Below are positions 31,561-40,747 of a stretch of DNA of 64,000 nt, piece after piece. The position numbers were made by a program, and so were the translations under genes. Below the pieces are notes generated by a model that saw only the letters and a list, made by a program, of their open reading frames with translations, ran no database searches and was not told where the DNA came from. Position 1 is the first letter of the stretch. Each line of letters begins with the position of its first letter. The stretch comes from Apopatocola sp963618015. GTDB lineage: Bacteria > Bacillota > Clostridia > Oscillospirales > Oscillospiraceae. The stretch is from positions 1 to 64,000 of the forward strand of contig CAVEQS010000008.1 in NCBI GenBank assembly GCA_963618015.1, given 5' to 3'.

Positions 31561-32964
31561 ATGTCAAACTCACCGGCTAATGGGATACAAACGTCTGCCA
31601 GAAAGCGCCTTCTTGGATTTGACCTGTTCCGGTTCCTGGGCGTTTTTATTATTTTTGCGGGGCACAATTTCTTTTTCTTTGCGCCGCAGTTTACCGAAAC
31701 AAGCATGCTGTATGCGCCGCACTGGTTTACTTCGCTTTTTTATCCCGGGTTTTGGTATTCTATGATGCTCCTGCCGATTCCGGTCTTTATTGTTATGCAT
31801 GCTTTTAATACGATCGGCAGACCTCTGCGCCCCTCAGACTGGGCCCGGACCAAAAAGAGAATGGCAAAATATCTTGTCTTTGCCTATAAATGGTGCCTCG
31901 TCGCGTTTGTGCTGGCGATCCTGTTTCCGCACACCTTTGCAGTGACGCTTGGGAAAATCACGGGGGTCGACTCGCTGACACTGGGACAGAAAATTGAACT
32001 GTTCTTTGAAAATCTCTTTTTTGCAAATGTAGGCGGAATGGGCTTTAAGGGATTCACCGCTTCGGTGGCCATAAACTGGACCACGATCGGTTTCGTAGTT
32101 GCCGCTGTCATGATCTACATTTTGCGTCCCTTTTTCCAGACAGCAAGCATTAAATCGATCCGCATCGTCACATTTCTGGTTGTTCTGTGGATGAACATCC
32201 TGCCTGGTGTGCGGACGATAGCGAATGATGTCCTTCTTACCCACCCGGATAGCCTGATCGCTCTGTTTTTCTCCAATTTCCAGCCGTTGGCGGCACAGGG
32301 AATGTGGTCTGTCGAATGGGATAATTTCTGGGTTCCCATGCTGATGATGGGCGGATGGTATGCCGTGGACAGGGAGTTCAGAGAGAAAGTGCTGAACATG
32401 TCGTGGGGCAAAACGATTGTGATTGCTGCCGCCGGCTTCTGCGCGTTTCTGATTTTGGACAGCCGCTGGGGGCTGATTCCTCAGACCATGCTGACCACCA
32501 ACGGAAACAATGCCACATCGTACTGGAACGGCGGTTATCTGCCTGGCTCCATCGCCCTTTGGCTCATCTTCGATAAACTCAATTACAGTATCAAAGATGA
32601 TTCGGCTGTTGGCCGCTTTGCGTTAAACTGGGGACCGGATAATGTGGGGATTATGTTGATAAGCTATGTGTTCGGCACGGTTCCGCAGGGGACAATACTT
32701 CTGCCCGTTCTGGCCTGGGTTGCAAGTTTTTGCCATAATCACTTTACAGCGCAGCTTGCGTTCACGGCGTTTAATCTTGTGTATTTTGTTCTGCTGACGC
32801 TGGTTGTTCATGTGGTGCGCACTTTCCTCACAAAACATAAGGTGCCTTTCTTCAAGGGACTATTTGATTGGGACGACATTAAGTCCTTTGATAATGAGAT
32901 CAAAGAAGCCGATAAAAAGGCCGCTCCCGGCTGTGTGCAGGAGACGGCACAAATCAAAGGATAA
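31561..32964 (+). CDS. Acyltransferase-3-like polytopic membrane protein
   Basis: 467 residues from the ATG at 31561, set by GGGAGG 7 nt upstream (an earlier ATG overlaps that RBS). The N-terminal KRLLGFDLFRFLGVFIIFAGHNFFFF matches the first helix of acyltransferase family 3, with the conserved Arg and the His used for acyl transfer. About ten hydrophobic helices follow. Members O-acylate polysaccharides, peptidoglycan or antibiotics; the acceptor here is unknown. The C-terminal tail is charged. It is the only gene clearly under the adjacent operator. Base composition is lower in G+C than pncB beside it, which agrees with an imported module. Confidence 0.68.
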   Translation: MSNSPANGIQTSARKRLLGFDLFRFLGVFIIFAGHNFFFFAPQFTETSMLYAPHWFTSLFYPGFWYSMMLLPIPVFIVMHAFNTIGRPLRPSDWARTKKRMAKYLVFAYKWCLVAFVLAILFPHTFAVTLGKITGVDSLTLGQKIELFFENLFFANVGGMGFKGFTASVAINWTTIGFVVAAVMIYILRPFFQTASIKSIRIVTFLVVLWMNILPGVRTIANDVLLTHPDSLIALFFSNFQPLAAQGMWSVEWDNFWVPMLMMGGWYAVDREFREKVLNMSWGKTIVIAAAGFCAFLILDSRWGLIPQTMLTTNGNNATSYWNGGYLPGSIALWLIFDKLNYSIKDDSAVGRFALNWGPDNVGIMLISYVFGTVPQGTILLPVLAWVASFCHNHFTAQLAFTAFNLVYFVLLTLVVHVVRTFLTKHKVPFFKGLFDWDDIKSFDNEIKEADKKAAPGCVQETAQIKG

Positions 32965-32983
32965 AATCTGTTAAGCCCTCAAA

Positions 32984-33018
32984 AAACGCCCGAAAGACGT
33001 TCCGTCTTTCGGGCGTTT
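32984..33018. terminator. Bidirectional terminator between the acyltransferase-like gene and pncB
   Basis: Perfect 16-nt arms (32984-32999 and 33003-33018; core CGCCCGAAAGACG), preceded by an A-run and followed by TGATGTTTTTA, so it can serve both converging genes. Confidence 0.88.
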
Positions 33019-33025
33019 GATGTTT

Positions 33026-34498
33026 TTACTTCTTTTCGGGAATCTGGGAATGGCCGGCGTTGACGAGAAGGTCGTGCCGGATGTCCCACAGCCGGTCGGA
33101 GAGGTCAACGTAGTACCCGTGCGGGTTTTCAAACCGGCGCACCTCCGGCCAGAGCGTTTCCAGCTGCTCGGCGCAGCGCTTCCGGATTTCCTCCAGCGTC
33201 GGGAGCTCATAGACGAGCTCGCCCGCGCGGAACACGGGTACCATCATATTCTCGGCGCGGAAATTGGTGAGCGTTTTGCGCTTCCACGTGTTTTCCGGGT
33301 GGAAGATCGTGAGCGGCTGCGTATCGTCCGGCGTTTCGTCGTAAAGGCAGAGATAGTCCGCGAGCGCCTTGCCGTTTGTGCGGTCATAGAACCGGTAGAA
33401 CTTCTTGAAATGGGGGATCGTGATCTTGGCGACATTCTCGCTCACCTTGATCTTCGGGACGATCTCGCCCGATTCGCGCTCGACCGCGACGAGCTTGTAG
33501 ACGCCGCCAAACACCGGCTCGCTCTTGGCGGTGATGAGCCGCTCGCCGACGCCGAAGGAATCAATGCACGCGCCCTGCAAAAGGAGGTCCTGAATGATAT
33601 ATTCGTCGAGCGAGTTGGAGCAGGTGATCGTGCAGCTCTGCCAGCCGGCCTCGTCGAGCATGCGGCGGGCCTCCTTCGTGAGATAGGCCATGTCGCCGGA
33701 GTCGAGCCGGATGCCGCACTTGGTGATGCCCATGGGCTTGAGAACATCGTTGAACGCGCGGATGGCGTTCGGAATGCCGGAGTGGAGCGTGTTGTACGTA
33801 TCCACGAGCAGCACCGCGTTCGTCGGGTAGCTTTCGCAGTAAGTGCGGAAGGCTTCATACTCGGAATCGAACATCTGCACCCACGAATGCGCCATCGTGC
33901 CGACGGCGGGAACGCCGAAGAGCTGGTCGGAGATCGTGCAGGCGGTGCCGGAGCAGCCCGCGATATACGCCGCGCGTGCGCCGAGGATCGCCGCGTCCGC
34001 TCCCTGCGCCCGGCGGGAGCCGAACTCCATCAGCGCGCGGCCCCGCGCGGCGCGGACGATGCGGCTTGCCTTTGTGGCGATGAGCGACTGGTGATTCACC
34101 GCGAGCAGGAGATACGTCTCCACGAGCTGCGCCTCGATCGCGGGGGCGCGCACCGTGATGAGCGGCTCGCGCGGGAACACGGGCGTGCCCTCCGGCACCG
34201 CCCAGATGTCGCCGGTGAAGCGGAAATCGCGGAGGTACTGCAAGAACTCCTCGCAGAAAATGTTCCGGGAGCGGAGGAAGGCGATATCCTCCTCGGAAAA
34301 ATGGAGATTCGTGATATATTCCACGACCTGCTCCAGGCCCGCGGCGATGGCAAAGCCGCCGCCGTCCGGCACCTGCCGGAAGAAGAGATCGAAATAGGTG
34401 ATGCGGTCCTTGTATCCGTTGCGGAAATAGCCGTTGCCCATCGTCAGCTCGTAAAAATCGCAGAGCATGGAGAGGTTCTGGTCGCTGCGAACGTTCAT
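33026..34498 (-). CDS. pncB: Nicotinate phosphoribosyltransferase
   Basis: 490 residues from the ATG at 34498, which has AGGAGG 9 nt upstream; an upstream in-frame ATG (34531) is less well placed. The enzyme converts nicotinate and PRPP to nicotinate mononucleotide in NAD salvage. Family features are the N-terminal LCDFYELTMGNGYFRNG, FRFTGDIWAVPEGTPVFPREPL, EFGSRRAQGADAA, the His-containing GTMAHSWVQMF near residue 200, VLLVDTYNT and GIRLDSGDMAYLTKEAR for PRPP binding. The C-terminus RAGHSQIPEKK-like end is duplicated as a remnant 2.4 kb away. Confidence 0.95.
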   Translation of the reverse strand: MNVRSDQNLSMLCDFYELTMGNGYFRNGYKDRITYFDLFFRQVPDGGGFAIAAGLEQVVEYITNLHFSEEDIAFLRSRNIFCEEFLQYLRDFRFTGDIWAVPEGTPVFPREPLITVRAPAIEAQLVETYLLLAVNHQSLIATKASRIVRAARGRALMEFGSRRAQGADAAILGARAAYIAGCSGTACTISDQLFGVPAVGTMAHSWVQMFDSEYEAFRTYCESYPTNAVLLVDTYNTLHSGIPNAIRAFNDVLKPMGITKCGIRLDSGDMAYLTKEARRMLDEAGWQSCTITCSNSLDEYIIQDLLLQGACIDSFGVGERLITAKSEPVFGGVYKLVAVERESGEIVPKIKVSENVAKITIPHFKKFYRFYDRTNGKALADYLCLYDETPDDTQPLTIFHPENTWKRKTLTNFRAENMMVPVFRAGELVYELPTLEEIRKRCAEQLETLWPEVRRFENPHGYYVDLSDRLWDIRHDLLVNAGHSQIPEKK

Positions 34499-34565
34499 GG
34501 CAAAATATCCTCCTGCCGGTAGTATCCCCATAATTATACACGCTCGCCGCGTTTTTGCAAGGCGA

Positions 34566-34594
34566 TTGACACCGGCGCGGAAAAATACTATTCT
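34566..34594 (+). promoter_or_regulatory. Promoter of the GH1-like/ygiQ group
   Basis: TTGACA (34566-34571), 17 bp, TATTCT (34589-34594), divergent from pncB and 35 bp before the next start codon. Confidence 0.65.
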
Positions 34595-34629
34595 ATATCA
34601 TGTAAAATTATAGATATGGGCGGGGAGCC

Positions 34630-35412
34630 ATGGAGAAAGCGCCGGAAAAAGAGAATACGATCCCGCGGCTGTATGCCGGCGTGCCTCCGGTGAGCGGTGA
34701 GCGGCGCGTTGTTTTCGCGCCGTGGGCACGGCTCGAACCGGCGGAAGGGCACGCGGATGCCGAGGCCGTGGAAGCCGTGCGCGAAGCGCTCATCCGGTGC
34801 ATTGCGTGCGGCGAACGGCCGGTGCTGTGCCTCTATGCCGGGGAGGACCCCACATGGTTCACCGCAAAGGGCGGCTGGCTCAAGGAGGACAATCTCCGGT
34901 GCTTTCTGCGCTATGTGGGGCGCGCGGCGCGTGCGTTCGGGCATCTGACGGACGAGTATCTCACGTTCTATGAGCCGAACGAGCTCGTATGGAAAAAGAG
35001 CGCCAACCGCAATCTCAATCTGCGCTTTAAAATGCTCTCACATATGGCGTGCGCGCATGTGCGCGCCGTGAAGCTTGTGCGCGATACGCGCGCACAGCGC
35101 GAGCTTCCGGAAACGCGCATCGGCTTTGTGCTGCGGATGTACCCGGCGATCGATCTCCGGCGGGGACTGCTGCGCGGCGACAACGCCGCGACCGCTTCGG
35201 CGTATGAGATACTGCCGCTGCTCGCAATGGCGCGGGGTGATTTTCTCCCGCCGCTGCGCAATACGCTCCGCGTCCGTCCCGGAAAGTGGGCGGATTTCAT
35301 CGCCGTTTCCGGCGGCGGGGGCGAAGAAAAGCGGCGCTACTGCTGCGGCGCCGCCGCCACGCTCGCCGACACGGAGATCTGGGAGGTCATGGATGACCGG
35401 GAGGACAGGTAA
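34630..35412 (+). CDS. Truncated GH1-like (beta-glucosidase-fold) protein of unknown function
   Basis: 260 residues, about half of a usual GH1 enzyme. RPVLCLYAGEDPTWFTAKGGWLKEDNLRCFLRYVGRAARAFGHLTDEYLTFYEPNELVW parallels the GH1 block that runs from the beta-strand 'H.D.P.wl...GGW' to the acid/base motif 'TFNEP'. Here the motif is TFYEPNE, so the acid/base Glu is kept but the preceding Asn is Tyr. The second half with the nucleophile Glu (ENG motif) is absent, so ordinary glycosidase catalysis is unlikely. The stop lies 20 nt inside the YgiQ gene, so the two are translationally coupled. The RBS (GGGGAG) is only 2 nt from ATG, so the true start is uncertain. Confidence 0.55.
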   Translation: MEKAPEKENTIPRLYAGVPPVSGERRVVFAPWARLEPAEGHADAEAVEAVREALIRCIACGERPVLCLYAGEDPTWFTAKGGWLKEDNLRCFLRYVGRAARAFGHLTDEYLTFYEPNELVWKKSANRNLNLRFKMLSHMACAHVRAVKLVRDTRAQRELPETRIGFVLRMYPAIDLRRGLLRGDNAATASAYEILPLLAMARGDFLPPLRNTLRVRPGKWADFIAVSGGGGEEKRRYCCGAAATLADTEIWEVMDDREDR

Positions 35413-37441
35413 AACGGATACGAAGGATTTTCTGCCCGTATCGCGCGCGGACATGCTCGCGCGCGGCTGGGACTGGTACGATATACTGCTCGTGACGGGC
35501 GACGCTTACGTGGATCACCCGTCGTTCGGCGCGGCCGTCATCGGGCGGCTGCTCGAGGACGCGGGCTACCGCGTGGCGGTGCTTGCGCAGCCCGCGTGGC
35601 ACGATGCCGCCGCGTTCGAGGCGATGGGGCGGCCGGAGCTCGGCGTTTTCATCGGCGCGGGCAATCTTGACAGCATGGTGGCGCACTATACGGCGGCGAA
35701 AAAGCGCCGCAGCGAGGATTTTTATTCCCCCGGACGAAAAGCCGGGCTGCGGCCCGACCGTGCCTGTACCGTGTATGCCAACCGCGCGCGGCAGGCGTTC
35801 CCCGGCATCCCGATCCTGCTTGGCGGGATGGAAGCTTCACTCCGCCGGTTTGCGCATTACGATTACTGGGACGATAAGGTGCGCCGGAGCGTCATTTTCG
35901 ATGCGCGCGCGGATATCCTTGTCTACGGCATGGGCGAGAGCGCCACGCTCGAGGCCGCAAACCGCCTGCGCGGCGGAAAGCCGCTGCGCGGCATCCGCGG
36001 CACGGCGGTCATCGCCGATAAAGCGCCGGAGGGCGCGGTGATCCTGCCGTCCTTCGAGGAAGTGCGGGACGATAAGAAGCAATACGCCCTCGCCACGCGC
36101 GCGGAGTATGCCGAGCACGACCCCATCCGGGGGAGGACGCTCGCCCAGGCGCACGGGGACAAGTTCCTCGTCGTCTATCCGCCTGCGACGCCGCTCAAAA
36201 CGGAGGAACTCGACGCCGTAGCGGCGCTTCCCTATACGCGCGAGCCGCACCCGATGTACGATTCCCTCGGCGGCGTTCCGGCCATTGAGGAGGTGCGCTT
36301 CAGCGTTATCCACAACCGCGGATGCTTCGGCGGGTGCAACTTCTGCTCGCTTGCGTTCCATCAGGGACGGATGGTCACATCGCGCAGCCACGAGTCCGTC
36401 ATCCGTGAGGTGGAGGCTATGACGCACCACCCGCTGTGGAAGGGCTATGTTTCGGATGTCGGCGGCCCGACGGCGAACTTCCGCGCCCCCAGCTGCAAAA
36501 AACAGCTCAAAGACGGTATGTGCCCCTTAAAGCATTGCCTTGCGCCGACGCCATGCAAAAATCTTGTGGCCGACCACCGCGACTATCTTGCGCTGCTGCG
36601 GAAGCTGCGCGCCATCCCGGGCGTCAAGAAGGTGTTCGTTCGCTCCGGCGTGCGATTTGACTATGTTCTCTGCGACAAGAACAGCCCGTTTCTTTCGGAG
36701 CTTGTGCAAAACCACATCTCCGGCCAGCTCAAGGTCGCGCCCGAGCACTGCGTCGATACGGTGCTCGGCTACATGGGCAAGCCGCCGGCGGCGGTGTATG
36801 AGCGGTTTCTTGAGAAATATCACGCGCTCAATGCGCGCTACGGCAAGGCGCAGTTCGTTGTGCCGTATCTCATGTCCTCGCACCCGGGCAGCCGGATGGA
36901 GGACGCGGTGGCGCTTGCGCTGTATTTGAAGGCGCACAACGCCCGTCCGGAGCAGGTGCAGGATTTTTACCCCACGCCGGGCACGATCAGCACCTGCATG
37001 TACCACACGGGCATCGACCCCATCACGATGAAGGGCGTGTACGTCCCGACGGATGCGCACGAAAAGGCGATGCAGAGAGCGCTTTTGCAGTATACCGATC
37101 CAAAAAACGCCCGGCTCGTGCGCGAAGCGCTTGTATCGGCCGGACGCGAGGATCTGATCGGCTACGGCGGAAAGTGCCTCGTGCGCCCGGCGAAGAGCGA
37201 AAAACAGCCCGCCCCCGGCGAAGGAAAGGAAAAGAAGCATGGAAACAAAGAGCATCCTCCTGTTCGCGTATCTGCTCGGAATGAACGCGGCGGCGTACAT
37301 TCTCATGGCGGTGGACAAAACAAACGCGATACGAAAGGCGCGGCGCATTCCGGAAGCGGTGCTTCTGCTGATCGCGGCGCTCGGCGGGAGTCTGGGCGAG
37401 TGGCTCGGCATGGTAAGCCTGCATCACAAAACAAAGCATAA
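35393..37441 (+). CDS. YgiQ-family radical SAM protein
   Basis: 682 residues from the ATG at 35393, supported by GGGAGG 6 nt upstream; the frame is open further left only because it shadows the GH1-like gene. The N-terminal FLPVSRADMLARGWDWYDILLVTGDAYVDHPSFG is the YgiQ signature. The radical SAM cluster motif is NRGCFGGCNFCSL (CxxxCxxC) near residue 315, followed by SDVGGPTANFRAPSCKKQ. The function of YgiQ proteins is not established. The C-terminus is unusual: the last 68 codons overlap the whole front of the DUF1294 gene in another frame and encode a low-complexity Gly/Ser/Arg/His tail. Confidence 0.85.
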   Translation: MTGRTGKTDTKDFLPVSRADMLARGWDWYDILLVTGDAYVDHPSFGAAVIGRLLEDAGYRVAVLAQPAWHDAAAFEAMGRPELGVFIGAGNLDSMVAHYTAAKKRRSEDFYSPGRKAGLRPDRACTVYANRARQAFPGIPILLGGMEASLRRFAHYDYWDDKVRRSVIFDARADILVYGMGESATLEAANRLRGGKPLRGIRGTAVIADKAPEGAVILPSFEEVRDDKKQYALATRAEYAEHDPIRGRTLAQAHGDKFLVVYPPATPLKTEELDAVAALPYTREPHPMYDSLGGVPAIEEVRFSVIHNRGCFGGCNFCSLAFHQGRMVTSRSHESVIREVEAMTHHPLWKGYVSDVGGPTANFRAPSCKKQLKDGMCPLKHCLAPTPCKNLVADHRDYLALLRKLRAIPGVKKVFVRSGVRFDYVLCDKNSPFLSELVQNHISGQLKVAPEHCVDTVLGYMGKPPAAVYERFLEKYHALNARYGKAQFVVPYLMSSHPGSRMEDAVALALYLKAHNARPEQVQDFYPTPGTISTCMYHTGIDPITMKGVYVPTDAHEKAMQRALLQYTDPKNARLVREALVSAGREDLIGYGGKCLVRPAKSEKQPAPGEGKEKKHGNKEHPPVRVSARNERGGVHSHGGGQNKRDTKGAAHSGSGASADRGARRESGRVARHGKPASQNKA

Positions 37442-37520
37442 AAAGTTTTTGATCCTTGTGCCGGTGTTTCTGTTTGTCCATATCGCGCTCGGCGTGTGGC
37501 TGCTCTTTTTCCGGGGATAA
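37239..37520 (+). CDS. DUF1294 small membrane protein
   Basis: A 93-residue protein with three predicted hydrophobic helices. The family motif is intact: DKTNAIRKARRIPEAVLLLIAALGGSLGEWLGMVSLHHKTKHKKF (R-RIPE ... GG-G ... HKT-h-F) is the DUF1294 core. Its ATG has AAGGAAAAG upstream and lies 203 nt inside the YgiQ frame. The next gene starts 6 nt after its stop. Function is unknown across the family. Confidence 0.82.
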   Translation: METKSILLFAYLLGMNAAAYILMAVDKTNAIRKARRIPEAVLLLIAALGGSLGEWLGMVSLHHKTKHKKFLILVPVFLFVHIALGVWLLFFRG

Positions 37521-37526
37521 GAGAAA

Positions 37527-38366
37527 ATGTCGAAGCTTATCGAAATTACAGACTTTTCGTCCCCGGCGCTGGACGTTTACGCCCGGCTGACCGAAAATCA
37601 GCTCATCAACCGCGCTGATCCGGCAAACGCCATGTTCATCGCCGAGAGCCCGCTCGTCATCGGCCGGGCGCTCGACGCCGGATATGAGCCGGTGTCGGTG
37701 CTCATGGAGGCGCGGCACATAAACGGCGCGGGCGCGGAGATCTTAGCGCGCCTCGGCGCGGATGTACCGGTGTTTACCGCTTCCGACAGCGTGCTTGTGC
37801 AGCTTACGGGGTTTCATTTAACGCGCGGCATGCTCTGCTGCATGCGCCGCCGGGCGCTGCCGCCGGTCGAAACGCTCTGCCGGGACGCGCAGTGCGTCGC
37901 GGTGCTCGAGAACGTGATGAACCCGACGAACATCGGCGCAATCTTCCGCAGCGCGGCGGCGCTCGGCATGGACGCCGTGCTGCTCACCGAAGCCGGGAGC
38001 GATCCCTTGTACCGCCGCGCCGCGCGCGTGAGCATGGGTACGGTCTTTCAGGTGCCGTGGACGTATCTCCCGGCGGGGGAGAGCTGGCAGAATACGCTGC
38101 ACTCGCTTGGCTTTGAAACCGCGGCGCTTGCGCTGCGGGAGGATAGCCTCAGCATCGCCGATCCGCGCCTTGCGAGGATCGAAAAGCTTGCGCTCTGTCT
38201 CGGCACGGAGGGCGATGGGCTCGCAAACGACACCATCGCCGGCTGCGACTATACCGTGCGCATCCCCATGTCCCACGGCGTGGACAGCCTGAACGTGGCG
38301 GCGGCCAGCGCCGTGGCCTTTTACCAGCTCGGCACGCTCTGCCGGGAAAAGGAACGATCGTTATGA
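37527..38366 (+). CDS. SpoU/TrmH-family RNA 2'-O-methyltransferase
   Basis: A 279-residue SPOUT methyltransferase. A short N-terminal substrate-binding-like domain (residues 1-110) is followed by the trefoil-knot SAM domain. Motif 1 is ENVMNPTNIGAIFRSAAALGMDAVLL (Asn and catalytic Arg), motif 2 is LGTEGDGLANDTI, and motif 3 is IPMSHGVDSLNVAAASAVAFYQL. Members 2'-O-methylate rRNA or tRNA; the target cannot be assigned from sequence (RlmB-like or TsnR-like). It overlaps the next gene by 4 nt (ATGA). Confidence 0.9.
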   Translation: MSKLIEITDFSSPALDVYARLTENQLINRADPANAMFIAESPLVIGRALDAGYEPVSVLMEARHINGAGAEILARLGADVPVFTASDSVLVQLTGFHLTRGMLCCMRRRALPPVETLCRDAQCVAVLENVMNPTNIGAIFRSAAALGMDAVLLTEAGSDPLYRRAARVSMGTVFQVPWTYLPAGESWQNTLHSLGFETAALALREDSLSIADPRLARIEKLALCLGTEGDGLANDTIAGCDYTVRIPMSHGVDSLNVAAASAVAFYQLGTLCREKERSL

Positions 38367-40702
38367 GAAAAACCGTAAAGACGCTCACCGCGGCGCTGCT
38401 CGCGCTCGCGCTCGTGCTGCCTGTCCCCGCCGCCGCGGCGGCGGACGGCACGCCGTCGGTGCGCATCTCCGAGATAATGTACAAAAACCACGCGACGATC
38501 CAGGACGCCGACGGGGAGTTTTCCGACTGGTTCGAGCTGGAGAATACGTCGAACAGCCGCGTTGTCCGGCTCAAGGGCTGGAGCGTGTCCGACGGCAAGA
38601 CCGTATGGGAATTTCCGGCAAACGCGACGATCGCGCGCGGCGGGCGGTGCATTGTGTTCGCCTCGCGCAAGGACAAGACCGCGCGCGGCGGCGAGCTGCA
38701 CACCTCGTTCGCCCTCGGCGAGGGGGAGACGCTCTATCTCATCGCGCCGAACGGGGCGATCGCCGACAGCGTCGAGTGCGACCCGGCACTCCCCTCCGAC
38801 CATGTGCTGCGCCGGGAGGACGGCGGGGATTTTGTCGAGAGCGTATGGGCAACGCCGGGCTACCCGAACGACGCCGCCGGGTATGCGGCGTTCTGCGAAA
38901 GCCGCGTCAACGAAAGCCCGCTTCTGATCTACGAGGCGGCGGTCTACAATGACACGATGCCCGTCGGGGACGAATACTACGACTGGATCGAGATCAAGAA
39001 TGTGTCCTCGAAGGCCGTAAACCTTTCCGACTACTGCCTTTCGGACGACCGGAACGAGCTGGAAAAATGGACGCTCCCGGACCGGCTGCTCGGGAAGGGA
39101 CGCTCGATCCTTATCTACTGCGTCGGCGAGGAGGGAGAAGCCTCCGGCAGCATCCAGGCGCCCTTCGCGCTCAACGCCGTGAGCGACACGCTCTATCTTA
39201 CCAAACGCGGCGAGAGCACCGCGGCGGATTATGTATGGCTGCACGACATTCCCTACGGGCGCAGCATGGGGCGCGTGGACAAGGAAAACGGCTTCTTCTA
39301 TCTCTGGGATCCGACGCCGAACGAGCCGAACACGGCCGAGGCCTACCGCTTCATCTCCGAAACGCCCACGGCAGACCGCGAGGCGGGTATATACGAAGCG
39401 GGGGAGACGGTGCGCGTGAAGCTCGCCGCGGCGGGCGATATTTACTATACGACCGACGGCTCCGCCCCCTCGGCGCAGAGCACGCCGTATACCGGCGCGA
39501 TCACGCTGGACGAAACGACCGTCCTCCGTGCCGCCGCCGTGGAGGAGGGCGGCGCGCCCTCCGAACCGCTCACGCTCGGCTTTTTCATCGGCGAGGAGCA
39601 TGAGCTGCCGGTACTGAGTCTCGTGACCGACGAGCCCCGGCACTTTTTCGATGTCTACTACAGCGCGGTGAAATACCGGGAGTGCGCGGCCAACCTCTCA
39701 CTCTATGCGCCCGAGGGCAGCTTCTCCATCGACTGCGGTGTGGAGCTCAAGGGGCGGACGAGCCTTTCCATGCCGAAAAAGAGTCTCGGCGTTTCGTTCC
39801 GCAAATGCTACGGCGCAGAGACGCTCAGCTATGATATCTTCGGCGAGGGGCCGACGGAGTTTTCCGAGCTTTCCATCCGCGCCGGGCAGGATTACCCGGC
39901 CACGGTGTTCCGCAACGAGCTCATGCAGTCGCTCTGCGCGGAGCTTGACACCACGCTGACGCAGCGCAGCCGCTACTGCGTGCTGTACATCAACGGCAGC
40001 TACTGGGGCATCTACTGTCTGAAGGACGATCTCACGCGCCAGTTTTATGCCAATCTCACCGGCACGGAAAAGGACGCCGTGACGATGGAGCCGTCCCCGG
40101 TCTCAACGACCTCGGCGGTGTATACCGAGGCGCTCGGCATAGACAAGGACACATCGCTCACGCGCGAGGAGGCCTACGAGCGCTTCTGCGAGGCGGTGGA
40201 TATGGACGGCTTTGTGGACTGGGTGCTGCTGGAGGGCTACTGTGCCAACGTGGATCTCACGAGCAACGTGCGGTATTTCCGCACCGGCGACGAGCCGTGG
40301 CAGGTCGCCTTTTATGATCTCGACTGGGCATTCCAGAACAGAGACCGCTGCTTTTACAATGTCCTCGGTGAGGATCAGCGAGCGCAGATCGCCATCACGC
40401 TCCGCTGGCTTGCCGGGATTGAGGACTTTCGTGAGCGCCTTCTCACGCGGTATGCCGAGCTCGTCCAAACAACGCTCTCCGACGAGCATGTCTTGGAGAA
40501 GATCGATGAATTCTGTGCGCTTCTGGAGAACGAAATGACGCGCGAGCGCGCGCTCTGGGGCAGCAGCGAGGGCTCGTGGAACCGGCAGGTGGAGGAGCTG
40601 CGCTCCAACATCGCCGACGGCTACGCCGCCTACAGCGCGAAAAATCTCTGTCTCGTGCTCGGTCTCGGCGAGGAAGAGTACCGGGAGTATTTCGGCTTTT
40701 GA
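38363..40702 (+). CDS. Secreted lamin-tail/CotH-kinase-like protein
   Basis: A 779-residue exported protein. Signal peptide is at 1-28 (ALLALALVLPVPAAAAA). Two lamin-tail-like domains follow, at about 30-150 (SVRISEIMYKN...WFELENTS) and 185-310 (YYDWIEIKN...LSDYCLSDD). A chitobiase-type beta domain lies at about 335-400 (DIYYTTDGSAPSA). A CotH domain spans about 410-740, with GVELKGRTSLSMPKKSL, YINGSYWGIYCLKDDL and VAFYDLDWAFQNRD, the last holding the metal-binding Asp pair. CotH proteins are atypical protein kinases, and this architecture is common on clostridial surfaces. It overlaps the RNA methyltransferase gene and lies 45 nt before cbiA. Confidence 0.85.
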   Translation: MRKTVKTLTAALLALALVLPVPAAAAADGTPSVRISEIMYKNHATIQDADGEFSDWFELENTSNSRVVRLKGWSVSDGKTVWEFPANATIARGGRCIVFASRKDKTARGGELHTSFALGEGETLYLIAPNGAIADSVECDPALPSDHVLRREDGGDFVESVWATPGYPNDAAGYAAFCESRVNESPLLIYEAAVYNDTMPVGDEYYDWIEIKNVSSKAVNLSDYCLSDDRNELEKWTLPDRLLGKGRSILIYCVGEEGEASGSIQAPFALNAVSDTLYLTKRGESTAADYVWLHDIPYGRSMGRVDKENGFFYLWDPTPNEPNTAEAYRFISETPTADREAGIYEAGETVRVKLAAAGDIYYTTDGSAPSAQSTPYTGAITLDETTVLRAAAVEEGGAPSEPLTLGFFIGEEHELPVLSLVTDEPRHFFDVYYSAVKYRECAANLSLYAPEGSFSIDCGVELKGRTSLSMPKKSLGVSFRKCYGAETLSYDIFGEGPTEFSELSIRAGQDYPATVFRNELMQSLCAELDTTLTQRSRYCVLYINGSYWGIYCLKDDLTRQFYANLTGTEKDAVTMEPSPVSTTSAVYTEALGIDKDTSLTREEAYERFCEAVDMDGFVDWVLLEGYCANVDLTSNVRYFRTGDEPWQVAFYDLDWAFQNRDRCFYNVLGEDQRAQIAITLRWLAGIEDFRERLLTRYAELVQTTLSDEHVLEKIDEFCALLENEMTRERALWGSSEGSWNRQVEELRSNIADGYAAYSAKNLCLVLGLGEEEYREYFGF

Positions 40703-40747
40703 GCTCCGGGTGTCCCGGGCGTTAACCCCATTTCTTTGGAGGGCTTT

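Noticed and set aside
40703..40747. A second cobalamin riboswitch before cbiA
   Set aside because: The gap is only 45 nt and holds just a tiny CCGGG/CCCGG stem with no B12 box.
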